DNA of 64,000 nt, from positions 3,289,106 to 3,353,105 of the forward strand of contig CM055098.1 of the NCBI GenBank assembly GCA_029204225.1, written 5' to 3'. The notes beneath the pieces are model-generated. The model had not been told where the DNA came from. It worked only from the letters and a program-made list of their open reading frames with translations, and searched no databases. Every line of letters starts with the position of its first letter. The first letter of the stretch is position 1. The stretch is from Diphasiastrum complanatum. Lineage: Eukaryota > Streptophyta > Lycopodiopsida > Lycopodiales > Lycopodiaceae. The position numbers were made by a program, and so were the translations under genes. Of the stretch, positions 42,271 through 56,459 are shown piece by piece.

Positions 42271-43330
42271 TCAGTCATGGTCATTGGCACTTATTTTCAG
42301 AAGTGGATGTAAGAGAGATGGAAGAACCGATGGTAATGGTAGAAATGGAAGATGCAAGAATGGTTGTTGAATGAGGGGGTATGGGAGCAACAAGAGCAAA
42401 CGTGGTGGTGGTAGTAGAGGGTTGAGCAGAAGCGGAGGCAGTAGTTGTGGAAGAAGCAAAAGTGGGGCATGATGAAATTGTGCATTGACCTGTGGGAGGG
42501 GGACTAGTGGAAGATGAGGCGGCGCCACACATTCATTTGTGGGCCGATGTGTCAGTAACTGTTGGGAGGGTGGATGTGGAAGCGACAGAAGGGGGGACAA
42601 GGTTAGTATATGGAACAGTGGCAGAGAGAATGGTCGATCAATTGAATCCCCGAAGCTTCTGTTCAAGAAATTCACAGGAAAAATTACAAAGAAGAGTATC
42701 AGACGGTAATGTAATCGCGCATGGTGGGCTTGATGGCCATGGAAAGATTGTTAATAAGGAAGGTGTGCTAGTCATATGGCACAACCGAAAGGGCTCGAGA
42801 ATTCAGTGAAGGATTCCACGATCTGGTTCAAGAGAGTGTCCTTTCGGAAAGTTAATACAACTATAAAGTTGTTCAATAGGTGTACAGCGGCTTGGATTGT
42901 GGGTTCAGTGATAGCATCTATCAAATAACCGTTGTTAGTTTTGAGTGGGATCTATGGTGAGAGAGATGATACAAAGGGGACGATGATGTGTTTGGCCCAG
43001 TGGTGGGAGATGGATTGTCGATCTGACAGTGACCATAGAATCAACGTTTATGTGTACCTTGTACGTGGTACCTTGGTACAGGTTCTAGAAACGAGAATTC
43101 TGCTCATCCCACGACGCGTATGCGTGCAAGGCTAGGTTCATGTCGATGTCAGAAGTGAAAAGTGCTGGGTAAATGCCCATTGCTTGGAGAAGGGGCCCAG
43201 CTGTCTGAATCCAAGGTGCGACCAAGGTATCAAATGGTAGAGGCCAAATCTGGGTAGCCATAGGTATCTCTCGTTGGATAACCTACTTGGCCGAGGAGTC
43301 GTTAGAGGATGATGAGGATGTCATAATGTT
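42271..43330 (-). pseudogene. Degenerate unknown ORF between integrase and accessory ORF in G3
   Basis: On the minus strand from ATG at about 43325 ('MTSSSSSNDSSAK'), then after a stop 'EIPMATQIWPLPFDTLVAPW', 'GIYPALFTSDIDMNLALHAY', and in a shifted frame 'TNNGYLIDAITEPTIQAAVH', 'LLNNFIVVLTFRKDTLLNQI', ending in a Pro/Leu-rich tail (42271-42675 frame). Four or more stops/frameshifts occur. It reads like decayed protein-coding sequence rather than random DNA, but I cannot assign a family. G2 has nothing similar. Confidence 0.35.
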
Positions 43331-44302
43331 AGTTGGGTGTTGGATGTGGGAAAAAATGAAAAGACTTTTAGAAAAAGAGAAAAAGACGTTAACAATAGAG
43401 ATAAAGGCATCAAAAACTAAAAAAGGTGGAATTTGTGGGTACAAGAGTGGTAACGGTGACGAGGAGTGTATAGCAGATGGCTGTGAGAGTTGATGAAGGC
43501 ATGTGCAAAGTTTCATCGCAATCAGAGGACATGGAAATTTTAGTATAAATTTTGGCAGGGCTTCGCTGAATGAAGTGCCAAATGACACGAATTCTATCTT
43601 TATACAACGGAAATTAGAGCACGTATTAGAAGAAGTGCACTTTTTCCAGTTTAGTTTCAACCAAAATTTTGCAGGGACCTTCGTCACAATATTCTAAGAC
43701 CTCAGTGAAGTCTGCGAAGGTTCAGAAGGTAATTTGGCTGCCCTACGAAGGTTCCCTGCGAAGGTTCAATCTGTCTGCGAAGGTTCAACCCTTGCAGGAG
43801 GTGAACTCTCACACAAATTGCTCCATATATTGGAGTTTCAAGATCAGACCATGTAGGCAGGCTACTTTCACTACTCTGATTCCATTTATGCCCTCTACAA
43901 AGGTTGGTTTTTAGATCTTGATGCTCTGTGAAGGTTCCTTAGTTTCTGGTTCTATGAACCCTTGCAGACACTCAATTTTGATGATTTTTCCATCAGGAAC
44001 TCTTGCGGAGATTTTGACAGATGCATATCAGTTAGATTCAGTGACTGACAAAGTTTCAAGAGTTAATTCCCAAGGTATTTCAAAAAATCATGGAATAAGT
44101 GCTGATCTCATTTGGATCTTGTTGGAACTTCCTTGATATGTCCTAATCTTGCCTGGTCTTGCTAAATCTTGATGGATCCTACTTGATCTGACTATATCTC
44201 ATCCATATCTGGTTTGGTTTTATTGGATCTGGGTGGGATGACTTCGGATGAGGCTTGATTTGATCATTGTATGTGTATTTGTCATCCACATCTTGGATCT
44301 GT
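43331..44302 (-). other. Gypsy G3 post-pol non-coding segment
   Basis: Lies downstream of the integrase stop. On the plus strand GCGAAGGTTC occurs repeatedly (43680-43990), that is GAACCTTCGC in the sense of the element, matching the post-pol segments of G1 and G2. Confidence 0.55.
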
Positions 44303-45400
44303 TCACCGAGGTGGCCAGTACTTGTGAAGTCGACTACCATTGATGGGAGTATCGAATGGCGTCCCATCTATCTGTTCAAGTTTCACAGCTCCATGGTTGA
44401 GGATCTCCATGACTCGGAATGGGCCTTCGCCTATGAGTGTCAACTTTCCCTTGATCGCTTTAGTTTTATACATGAGGACTAGATCTCCTGATCGAAGATC
44501 CTTCTTGTGCAGTTGGCGATCATGCCATGCTTTACGTCGCTCTTTCTCAGCCGCCAATGCATGCACAACTAGCAAGCGCATTTTGCAAAGTTTATGTAAT
44601 GCTTTATGGCGCAATTGTAGAGATTTCAATTCATCAAGACATTGTGTTGTGGCAATTCTTAATGAAGGTGCATCCTGACCATAAACTAGTTGAAATGGTA
44701 TGTGATCAGTGCTTCCCTTGTAAGTTGTTCTGAATGTCCACGGAACAGCATGTAACTTGTGCTCCCAATCAGATCTGCTAGCTTCAACGGTCTTCGTGGC
44801 CACGCTACACAGGATCTTATTGGATGATTCAGCCTGACCATTACCGTGAGGACAATAAGGCATGCTGAACCTATGGATCACGGAGAATTTCTCCAACAGG
44901 ACCTTGATGGTCTCATTGACGAAATGGCTTCCGCAATTGCTAACTATCTCCACTGGGCATCCGAAGCGCACAATGATATTTTCATACAGGAACTTGGTCG
45001 TTGCGCGAGCGTCAGCTGTTCGCACTGCCTTGGCTTCGACCCACTTGGTGAGGTAATCTGTAGCCATGATAATATATCGGGCTTGTGAACTTCTTGCAGC
45101 ATGATGGCTAGGACCAATATAGTCCAATCTCCACTTCTCGAATGGTGCTTGAGCTAGAACTGGATGTAAAATATCATAGTTCAGTCTTGTGGATTTTCTA
45201 GCTCTCTAGCACACATCACACTTCTTCAAGTATTCATCTGTATCTTTATGAATCATTGGCCACTAGCACCCAAATTGTAGGATCTTGTGAATTGTAATGT
45301 CGGATGCAAAATGACCACCACCCATGCCTTCATGTGAAATTGAAATAATTTGGGTGGTCTCGTGTGGAAGAATGCACCTTCGAAGAATACTATCTGCTTC
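44303..45400 (-). pseudogene. Gypsy G3 integrase
   Basis: The frame 45127-44303 (274 codons, open) contains the core: 'IMATDYLTKWVEAKAVR' (first D), 'IVSNCGSHFVNETIKVL' (second catalytic D replaced by N) and 'GNGQAESSNKIL' (E present). It then ends with the GPY/F domain ('IGEGPFRVMEILNHGAVKLE') and stops at 44303. Upstream, 'HEGMGGGHF' (45300s) and 'CDVC' form the HHCC finger, with stops between them (about 45128-45265). Confidence 0.85.
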
Positions 45401-46010
45401 TCTTTGATATAATTGGCCGACAATCAGTTGATAAGGTCTAGCTTTTAGAATCAGTTTTTGTTGTTCTGCCTTGGGTAGAGATTTATCAGCAATGTCAACG
45501 CCCCATTCAGGTACAGTGTCAATGTAAAACAAGACAGCGTCTGGTAGTTCATCGTCGGGTAGGGTTGTAGTTTCCTTCCCCTTGATTTGCGACACATGAT
45601 CTGCCATATAGTGCTGCTTTCCCTTATGAGATACTATCCAAAAATCAAACTCCAACAACAGAAGTAACCAACGAGTGACTTTCTCTGTGTTGCAAGTTCT
45701 ATTAACAAGATAAAACAAGGGCTGATGGTCCATATAAGAAGCAAAATGTGTGGCCATCAAGTAATGTCCAAATTTCTTAACCACATAAATCATAGCTATT
45801 GCCTCCCGCTTTATGGTCGAATACTTTATCTCTGAATCACTGAGCTATCGGCTAGCAAATCGGATTGGAAATTTTTTTTTGTGCTCACCTGGCTGGGTTA
45901 AGACTGCTCCCGCTGCATACTTCGATGCATCCGTATGCACATGAAACTATATGGACCAAATGGGTGGGCGTAATATTGGCGCTGAGACCAATGTGTCTTC
46001 AAGTTTTTGA
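45401..46010 (-). pseudogene. Gypsy G3 RNase H
   Basis: The frame 45793-45263 reads 'VVKKFGHYLMATHFASYMDH', 'VTRWLLLLLEFDFWIVSHKG' and 'QHYMADHVSQIKG', the C-terminal half of a gypsy RNase H. The TDASKYA block is recognisable at about 45920 ('FHVHTDASKYAAGAVLTQ' in another frame). Confidence 0.75.
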
Positions 46011-46015
46011 AAAAC

Positions 46016-47090
46016 CTATAGGGCTTCCTCCGTCCAACGTGGTTCCATTGTGAGTTTGTAGATTGGTCGTGCTAACTCCGCAAAGTCTAGAATGAAAATA
46101 CGGTAGTAGTTAGCGTAACCCATAAAAACATAGACTTCGTGGATCGTTTCTGGTGGTTGCAGGTCAACAATGATTCTTATCTTTGACAAATCCATGGCGA
46201 TCCCATCTCTGGATACTATATGGCCAAGAATGAGGCCATGTGTCACCCAAAACTAACACTTCTCTGGGTTCAAGGATATCTGATATTCGCGACATTTCTT
46301 CAGCACCTTTTCCAAATTGGATAAGTGCTAGAGTTAGATTCATGCAGACTCTGATCATCCAAGAAAATCTCCAAAACATTTTGCAAATGTTTTTTGAATG
46401 TCGCCTGCATAACTCGTTGGAAGGTACTTGGGGCATTACAAAGTCCAAACGACATCACTTTGTAGACATAGGTTCGCCATTCTGTGGCGAATGTTGTCTT
46501 GTGTTGATCTTGCAATGCTATTTTTACCTTATTGTAGCCGCTAAAGCCATCCAGGAACTATAGGCTTGTGCTCCTGCTACTCTGTCCAGAATGCTTTCCG
46601 TAAATGGTTAGGGAAAATGATACTTCTTCGTGATTGTATTTAATGCTTTCAAGGTCACACAGATTCGCATTTTGTCATTCTTCTTGGGTACTATGACTAT
46701 CGACGATACCCATTTACTATGCTTGCTTTCATAAATGAAATTGGCATCAAGCAATTTCTGCAACTCTTGCTTGATTAATTTTGTATAGTTAGGATTGCAG
46801 CGATAGTAACGGCTCACCTTGGGGATTGCTCGATCCACCAAGGGTATGGTATGTTGGACCACGGTTGGTGGTATATCCTTTAGATCATTATAATTCCAAG
46901 CGAAGCAATCTTTGTATTCTACCAATAATGTGCGTAGCCTTTTGAATTGAGTAGGTGTCAACTGTTCTTCTCCCACATGTACGATCTTCTCTTCTTCACC
47001 TGGCTCAACTAAATTCACAAGTTGCGTCCGCACAGGTCCTTCAAAGACTTGTTTTACTGGTTTCTTATTTTGATCATATTCTGGCATCAT
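46016..47090 (-). pseudogene. Gypsy G3 reverse transcriptase
   Basis: The frame 47090-46608 has 'DCFAWNYNDLKDIPPTVVQH', 'IPKVSRYYRCNPNYTKLI' and 'WVSSIVIVPKKNDKMRICVT'. The frame 46515-46300 has 'TTFATEWRTYVYKVMSFGLC' and a 'LEIFLDDQ' catalytic box (FLDD). The frame 46246-46016 gives 'GHIVSRDGIAMDLSKI' and the RT end. Frameshifts lie between blocks. Confidence 0.85.
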
Positions 47091-48416
47091 GATTACTACG
47101 TCATCTAAGGTATAGTTCTTGAAAATTTATGGCATCTCATAAACTGGCGTTTGGCAGGACACCTCCTTCAGCATATTGATCTTAGCCCGACTTGTAACCT
47201 TTGGGTTATCAGTCATATATGAGAATGATGAGCTGCATCTGGGTCCATTTGGACTGACTTCAAGGAGTCCAACACTTCCTTTTTTCCTTTTCTGCCCATG
47301 TAGTTGGGTTCATCCTTATTATCTTTCTTAGGAACTAGTGCGATAATTGCTTCATGATTATGAATATCAATATCCACCGTAGCTATGGCCTCTTTCGGTA
47401 GATCGCTCCATCGGTTCACATGGTTATAACGTTGTCTCAGCTGATTTTTTTTGTTGGTAGGTGCCTTGGGTGGATCTATCTTGGAGACTTTAGCCATTGC
47501 CGATTTCTGTGGTGGCTGAGCTGGTACCTTTTTCATTCCATAGCGATCTGGATCTATATGTTGCAGGACCTGCTCATCAGTCAGCTCAGTCTCCTTGTTG
47601 TAGGTAAAAGCATGTTGCCAAGGGACTTAATCATCGTCCACACGGTTCTCAATAGCTTCCACTGACAGCCATGCTACATTGATCATATTCGTCCCGAAAG
47701 TGATTGGTGTGTCCAATGTATAACACTTGGATGAAGATGTGTTGGGTTATGGATCTGAATCCGGTTGACAAGCATGCCCAACTATACAGTCAATTATTGC
47801 CAATGCGTCCATTCATCTATGATATCCGTTTCAAAGTCGTAATGGCCTCCTTTGGCTTGCCTTGGGCGATAAGTTGTGTGATCAGTGGTGGACGATCCGT
47901 CATCAGCTTTTGGTGTAATTGGTTTCACAGCCCATGTGGTTGGATCAACCTTTATAGCTTGTTCTCAGTTTTCGAAGGTGAGTTATCTGGTTCCCCAATT
48001 GTGAACCACTTGCACGATCCTCAACCAAGGTCTTCCTAGTAAAACGCGGTAGGCAGAAGGGGACTCTGGTATGTCCATCAATAAAAAAGTGATTACAAAT
48101 TGCATTGCCGCTATTTTCACCGAGATGTCATCAACTACACCTTTGGTTTTACACAGGATTGATCAGCTAATTCGATGGCAAATTTTGCTAGTTTCAATCC
48201 TTGCAGACTCCACTTCTGATACAAGGTAGTGGAGATCAGATTTACACTTGATTCTCCATCTACCACTGCTGCTTCGTCCTTGAACCTCTTGTGGTGGATT
48301 GGCAGGGTATTATTGTATTCTTCACTCTCCCAGGCTGTCCCAATATGGAGGATGTTGCTCGTTCCATCATAGCCCGCACAATATAAGGGCTCTTTTGCTG
48401 CTATTTTTGGTTCCAT
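47091..48416 (-). pseudogene. Gypsy G3 protease and linker
   Basis: The frame 48416-48135 contains 'EPLYCAGYDGTSNILHIGTA', then the retropepsin region 'AAVVDGESSVNLIS', in which the aspartate is kept (D-G-x-S) while plant gypsy proteases usually have D-S/T-G-A. The flap/end block lies farther on in another frame. The linker frame 47536-47213, with 'LTDEQVLQHIDPDRYGMKKV' just before, corresponds to 'LTDEHILNHMDPTRFGV' of G1. Confidence 0.75.
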
Positions 48417-48419
48417 TTT

Positions 48420-49490
48420 GGCCCATTCAACTAGGATGCTCTTGGCTTGAGGTGCAACTTGCAGTAACTCACTGAGTTCATGCAGCTAGACATTAGACTG
48501 GTGAGCAATTCTGACTGGGGAACCTCTGGAACTTCCATATGGAATGGTGGTTCGTGATGATGTAAGTGGACGTTTTGATCCGTTCTCACTGGGGAGGCCG
48601 GTCGTGGTGCTAGTTCTTTCGTAGGTTGAGGTTCTGCCAAATATTCTCATGCTTGTGCAGCTTCCTCTTCTTGGGATTTTTGTACCCAATGGCAGACTTC
48701 TCTCACATTAGGGTATGGTCCTACAGTGGAGGGTTGGTCATCAGTCACTGATACTGATGGAAGTGGTGATGGGGCCACTACTTTCCGTTTATATGCTCGC
48801 ATAATTGCTAGCACAAGAACATGGGAGTTTTGTCCTTCCTGGAACTACTGCTGGTTGTATAGTGATTAAATTCAAGGGTGCACTTATTCCATGTTTAAAT
48901 GGGCAGTTACTGTAGCAATGCCCGTATCCGCATTCTTTGCAAAAGGTCATATATTGTCCTTATAAGGACATTCAGCAATTCTGTGGCCTTCGTCACATCC
49001 ATAACAACCATAGATCCTGCCTCCCTGATGTTGAGGTTGTGCAGCATAGGTTGCATAGTATTCGTTGATTGTTGGATCGACACATGCCTCCTCCGGTATG
49101 TACCACTGTTGTCGCTCAAGTTGGGATGGTGGTTCTTGTTTTGCTACTGCCAGATTTACATGAGCCACTTGATTATTAGCTGGCCCTAGTCGTGCAGATA
49201 AGGCCATGCGTTGTTGATTATTTGACACGTCGTACCGTGGTGCCACATTCGGTGCTCCCTAAAAGTAAAGATAAGAGATCTAGTATTGGTTCCTCTTGTG
49301 TTGTATGATCCGAAGGTTGAATGGGCAAAATGTCATTTCGTGCGAAGATGCGTCGCACAAGTGGCAAAATCTCTGTGTCAGTTTGAGATTTTGTTTCAAA
49401 ATTGGACACCCATTTGTTGTATGGTTTTGGGTACAAATTGAACACCATACATTTTCTCATCGGGGATATTGTCCCTAACTCTACTTTCAC
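48420..49490 (-). pseudogene. Gypsy G3 gag, C-terminal half with zinc knuckles
   Basis: On the minus strand: CSICTQNHTTNGC and CHLCDASSHEMTFC in the 49470-49320 region, CYGCDEGHRIAEC at about 49000, and C.ECGYGHCYSNC at about 48930, so four knuckles. The capsid half is missing: the sequence is cut at about 49490, next to a GA microsatellite. Frameshifts are present. Confidence 0.75.
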
Positions 49491-49543
49491 TAACTCTAAT
49501 CCACTTAATACTACTTCCCTTAAATCTCACCACATGCATTTAC

Positions 49544-51309
<1,766 letters not shown>

Positions 51310-52049
51310 CAGTTATCAATTGTGGAAACTACTTTAGATCATTAGAAAGGAGGTCAAGTTAGATCAAAGTTCTATGGTTAAGCTAAAACTAGTTGAAGAG
51401 AGAGAGTGAGAAATTATCAACTACTTTGATAGTTTAGTCAAGATTGGTCATAGTTTAATAAATTGCCAAATACACAATTGAAACCAATTTTCATATTAGA
51501 CTTAGAGTTTGACTTTTCAAGTTATATTAGTCTAAAAAGCATTCGAATAAACACTTTTGGAAAGTGTGGGAAATGTAGAAGTCGAGTTTCAGTGGATTCA
51601 AGTTTGAAAGTTGGGTACATTGAATCTAGTCCCAAAAATAGTAGGATTTTTTATATTGGAGAAAACCAAGTGGCAATTTAGGTTTTGGACTTGCTATAAA
51701 AGGATGTAACTCATGGGAGAAAAGACATTCTCTCTCTCTCTTATCTCATTCATGCTTATGCATGGTTCTCTTGGGTTCTACTATCCATTGGTGCACTATA
51801 CTTGTGATATCTTGCAATCATGTATGTATAATGCTCATTAAATGCTATTTTCAGATCCACACGTGTGAAATATAGTACGGTACTGTTATTGTATGGATAT
51901 CAACATCATTTTATATTTTGGTTCATGTATGATCAAGATCTATTAGAGTTTGCATCTCATTCTTAGTATATATGCTGATTTTTCTACATTGGCAAGATTG
52001 GTAATTGCTTGTTTTTCTAACCAAAGATCAAAGGGATATTTTGGATCTT
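51310..52049 (+). repeat. LTR-like sequence, probably copia
   Basis: Contains a TATA box (GCTATAAAAGG near 51697), a (CT) run, and a CACACGTGTGAA..TAGTA block that also occurs in the LTR ending at 24698. Neither boundary is defined, and no primer site follows because gypsy integrase starts at about 52050. Confidence 0.45.
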
Positions 52050-52704
52050 AGTGCTCTGAAATTTGCCACAACAATTAATTGTTAAGACACAAATTTATCA
52101 ATTGATTTCGGGCCAATTGCATCGAAGTGAAATGGATGATATTTTGAGAAGATGTGTGTTGCCTCGTGAAGTACCCGAACTAATCATGTTTTCTCACGAT
52201 GGGATGGGAGGTGGACATTTTTCAACAGATATCACTGCTTGAAAACTTTTACAATCAAGGTGTTGGTGGCTGACACTTCATAAGGATACCAAAAATTATA
52301 TCCAGTCATGTGATGTATGTCAACAAGCACGACATCCGATGAAGCAAAATTATGAAGCTTTGCATCTGATTTTATCGCAAGCACCATTTGAGAAATGGAG
52401 GCTTGATTATGTTGGTCCTATTCATCCTACGACAAGAGGATCTCAAGCCAAATATATCATCGTAGCAACGGAGTATATGACCAAGTGGGTCGAGGCAAAA
52501 GTAGTTAGAGTTTTTGATGCTAAGTTCTTGCATGAGTACATCATTGTTAGATTTGGATGTCCTATCAAGATCGTAAGTGATCGCGGAACACGCTTTGTTA
52601 GAAACGATAAAGTGTTTGTTGGAAGACTTTTTTGTTGTACACCGGTTTAGTACTCCATATTATCCGAGGGGTAATGGACAAGCTGACTCTTCCAATAAAA
52701 TTCT
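52050..52704 (+). pseudogene. Gypsy integrase fragment joined to a protease (rearranged)
   Basis: 'MDDILRRCVLPREVPELIMF', 'HDGMGGGHF' and 'CDVCQQARHP' (HHCC finger), 'VATEYMTKWVEAKVVR' (first catalytic D replaced by E), 'IVSDRGTRFV', then after a frameshift 'YYPRGNGQADSSNKILC' (E replaced by D). At about 52705 it passes without a gap into 'FEESNEVLNVGAAWESEQ', which belongs before the protease, some 3.6 kb upstream of this point in G1. Confidence 0.8.
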
Positions 52705-54755
52705 ATGCTTTGAAGAATCGAACGAAGTACTCAATGTGGGAGCAGCCTGGGAAAGTGAGCAGAAATACATCACCCCGCCAATACAACATAGACAATTTAG
52801 TAAAGAAGCAGTCATGATTGATGGAAGTTCATGAATTAATTTGATTTCAACCAAGCTATGTGCAAAATGGGAACTTACCAAGCTGAAGCCTGTCACTTTT
52901 GCCATTAAGCTAGCTGATCAAAACAACAGTCCATCCAAGAGGAATGGTTGAAGACGTATTTGTCAAAATAGCTGGAGTGCAGTTTGTCATTACTTTTGTA
53001 GTAATGGACTTACTTGACGCACCAAATGTATATCGAGTTTTATTGGAACATCCATGATTACGAGTTGCGCAAATAATTCATAATTGGGGCACCGACAAAA
53101 TTACTTTTGAGAATCGTGAGCGTGCGATCAAAGTAGATCCAATCACTTGGACCATTGAGTCAGTAGTCCAAAGAGGGGATGATGATTCATCAACAATAGA
53201 TCATACCTATGATCGACAAGTGAAGACTTTGGGAGTTCATTATAACTCTCAAATCGACATTGTCAATTGAAATCAAGCTCTTGCAATAGTGGATTGTACA
53301 GCAGGCTATATGTGCCAACAAGATAATCAATCTGAATTGAGCAAAATTTCCTTGCTTGATCGAAATTTGGAAATGCCAATCACTTTTCCATTGAATATAA
53401 TGAACCCTCCAAATCTGATTGAAGATGATCTAATACATGTTAGCCATGCCTTGACTTACGATGGAGAGGCAGAACTTACGGATGAGCATATTCTCAATCA
53501 TATGGATTCTACAAGATATGGAGTTTAAGATATTCCGGATGAGCCAACAATAAAACTGCCAAAAACAGTTATATTGAAGGAGGATAAGATGGCAGGACCT
53601 ATGACAAAGAAACAAGCTAAGCAACACTATAATACGGTTATGAAATGGGAAAAATTATCTCAAAAAGTTGATTCTAAGAATGTACCACTTTTATTGGATA
53701 AAGGAAAAGGGAAGGTCACAAATAATACTTCAAGTAAAAGTTCTCGTAGGAAATCACCATCAACGAAGTCGTCACCTTCAGAGAAGAGCACATCTTCTAG
53801 AGCGTCATTAGCTCCAAGATCAATTCTTGTCAAGAAAGCTAAACGGAGATGAAAGATCAACCCTTATGAGAAGGAACAATCATATTAAGTCCAGCATAAT
53901 ATGCCAGAATATTTCAAATGCTATACTTTGGACAATGTGTTGATTATTTTACCAAAAGCTCATCGTGAACCAGAGGAGAAAGAACTAGAAACAAAGTAGA
54001 TTGCTTAACAAGGAGAGCCAGAAAAGATTGTTCAAGTTGGAGCGCAACTTACTCCCGCACAATTTCAAGCGTTAAGAAACTTGGACGTACAAGGATCTCA
54101 AAGAAATCCCTACCTCGGTTATTGAGCATCCGATACCCTTAATGCTTGATGCAGTTCCAAAGGTTAGAAGATTTTATCGCTGTAATCCAAACATTACGGA
54201 TCTTATAAAGAAAGAGTTGCAAAGACTACTTGAAGCCGATTTCATAAATGAAATCGAATATACAAAGAATGGGTTTTGCCAATTGTTGTCGTTCCTAAGA
54301 AGAATGGGAAGATGAGAATTTGTGTGAATATCAAAGCTTTGAACAAAGAATGCGAAAGGATCACTTTTCATTACCCTTTACTGAAAGCATATTGGACCGT
54401 CTTGCTGGAGCAGAAGCATACAATTTTTTAGATGGATTTAGTGGTTCCAACCAAGTTAAGATAGCACCTGCGGATTGTCACAAAACAGCTTTTGCAACAA
54501 AATGGAAAACTTATGCTTATAACATTATGTCATTTGGACTTTGTAATGCACCTTGTTCATTTCAACGAGTGATGCAGTTTGCCTTTAAGGACTACTTGCA
54601 AAAAAAATTTGAAATCTACTTGGATGATCTCGGAGTCCATAGTGTAGATACAGACAACTTGGATCATTTGAAAAAAATATTTGAACGTTGTCACAAATAC
54701 CAAATCTCCTTAAATCCAGAAAAATGTCAAATTTGTGTCACACATGCGGTTGTCC
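52705..54755 (+). pseudogene. Gypsy G2 protease, linker and RT
   Basis: Protease region 'AVMIDGSS*INLIS' (aspartate kept, stop inside), 'NVYRVLLEHP*LRVAQ', linker 'ELTDEHILNHMDSTRYGV*' and a Lys/Ser-rich stretch (53574-53852), then RT. The frame 54320-54760 is well kept: 'FPLPFTESILDRLAGAEAYN' with small changes, 'TAFATKWKTYAYNIMSFGLC' and catalytic 'YLDDLGVHS', to 'CQICVTHAVVL'. At about 54757 the sequence jumps into RNase H, so roughly 0.6 kb has been deleted. Confidence 0.85.
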
Positions 54756-56150
54756 TTTGAAAAATTTGATTTTCGCGTTGTGGTTTGAAAGGGTAAACAA
54801 CATTAACTAGCCGACCATGTTTCAAGAATTGAATCCGGCCTATTAATACTAAAGTAGATGATGACCTATGAGATGCTGCATTATTTTATGTAGAAGTGGT
54901 ATCTGAGTGGGTAGTATATATTGTTGAATATCTTATGCTTGGCCAACCCAATGCCTCATTGACAAAAGTACAAAAGAGACAATTAATATATAAGGCACAA
55001 CCTTATCAATTGATTGTTGTCACTGAGCAATGGATGATATTTCACGAAGATGTGGTTTGTCGCATGAAGTACCTGAACTTATCATGTTTTCTCATGATGG
55101 CATGGACGGAGGAGATTTTTCAACAGATATCACTGTTCGCAAACTTTTACAATCAGGATGTTGGTGGCCTACACTTCAGAAAGATACAAAAACTTATTTT
55201 CAGTCATGCAATGTTTGTCAACGAGCACGTCGTCCTACTCGACAAAATTATGAACCTTTACCTTTTATCGCAAGCACCGTTCGAGAAATGGGCATTGATT
55301 ATGTCGGTCCTATTCACCCTGCTGCAAGGAGATCTCAGGCCAGATATATCATTGTTGCAATTGATTATATGACCAAATGGGTTGAAGCGAAAGCAGTTCG
55401 AGTTGCAGATGCAAAATCAACGGCTAAGTTTCTCTATGAAAACATTATTACTAGATTTGGATGTCTTATCGAGATCGTTAGTGAAGCGGAACACATGTTG
55501 TGAATGAAACAATAAAGTATTTGTTGGAAGACTTTTTCGTTATTCATCGATTTAGTACTACGTATTATCAGAGGGGTAATGGTCAAGTTGAATCTTTCAA
55601 CAAGATTCTCTACAACATTATGACAAAAACGGTAGAAGCAAGTTGTTCTGATTGGGAACATAAGCTTTGTTCGACTTTATGGGCATTCAGAACAGCTTAC
55701 AAAGGTAGTACAAATCAAATGCCATTTCAGCTTGTTTATGGACAAGATGCAGTTATGTCAATTGAATTTTTGATACCATCTCTACGCGTAGCAGCAACGG
55801 AACGGTTGGATGATGCAAAATCCTTCCAGATGCGTCATGAGGCCTTACAAAAAATTTGTGAGACCAGATTGATGGCAGTTCATGCATTAGCAGCAGAGAA
55901 AGCTCATCGCAAGGCATGGCATGATCGCAGATTACACAAAAAAAGATCTGAAGGAAGGAGATCTAGCACTAATATATAAGATAAAACTGATTAAAGACAA
56001 ATTGAAGTTCACAGGTGAAGGATCGTATAGAGTGAAAGAAATATTGAACTATGGAGCAGTCATTTTAGAAAAAGATTCGACAGTCCGGTGAATGGCAGAC
56101 GACTACGCAAGTTTTGGCAGCCAGATCAACCAGCTCAACCGAAATGATCC
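54756..56150 (+). pseudogene. Gypsy G2 RNase H end and integrase
   Basis: 'KFDFRVVV*KGKQH*LADHV' (RNase H end), then integrase 'HDGMDGGDFSTDITVRKLLQ' (second H of the finger replaced by D), 'CNVCQRARRPTRQNY', 'VAIDYMTKWVEAKAVRV' and 'IEIVSEAEHML' (second catalytic D region broken by a small deletion). In the next frame come 'GNGQVESFNKIL' (E kept) and 'DWEHKLCSTLWAFRTAYKGS'. The GPY part at about 56000 is frameshifted and shortened. Confidence 0.85.
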
Positions 56151-56459
56151 AACACCTTGTCAGTTTTATTTTGATTGTTTTACAATTTTCTTCTCATTAC
56201 TTGAGTGCTTTGGAAAAGACAAAAAAAAAATGATGAGCAAAAGTCAAAAAAGTCATCAGAGTGGAAAAAGAAAAAGAAAAGTATTTTCAAAAAGTAATTT
56301 TTGATGAAAAATGACTTAAATCACTTATTGGATCATATTTTTCACAAATAGACTTAAAAACCTTCATCGAGAGTTCAGATCATACATCCGCCTCAAATTT
56401 CTCTATATTGAATCGGGCGAAGGTTCCTTTCCAGAGATGATACCTGTTTTTGAGTTAGG
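56151..56459 (+). other. Gypsy G2 post-pol non-coding segment
   Basis: Matches the segment after pol in G1 (AAATGATGAGCAAAAGTCAA, CATACATCCGCCTCAAATTT, GGGCGAAGGTTCC). It separates pol from the accessory ORF. Confidence 0.6.
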
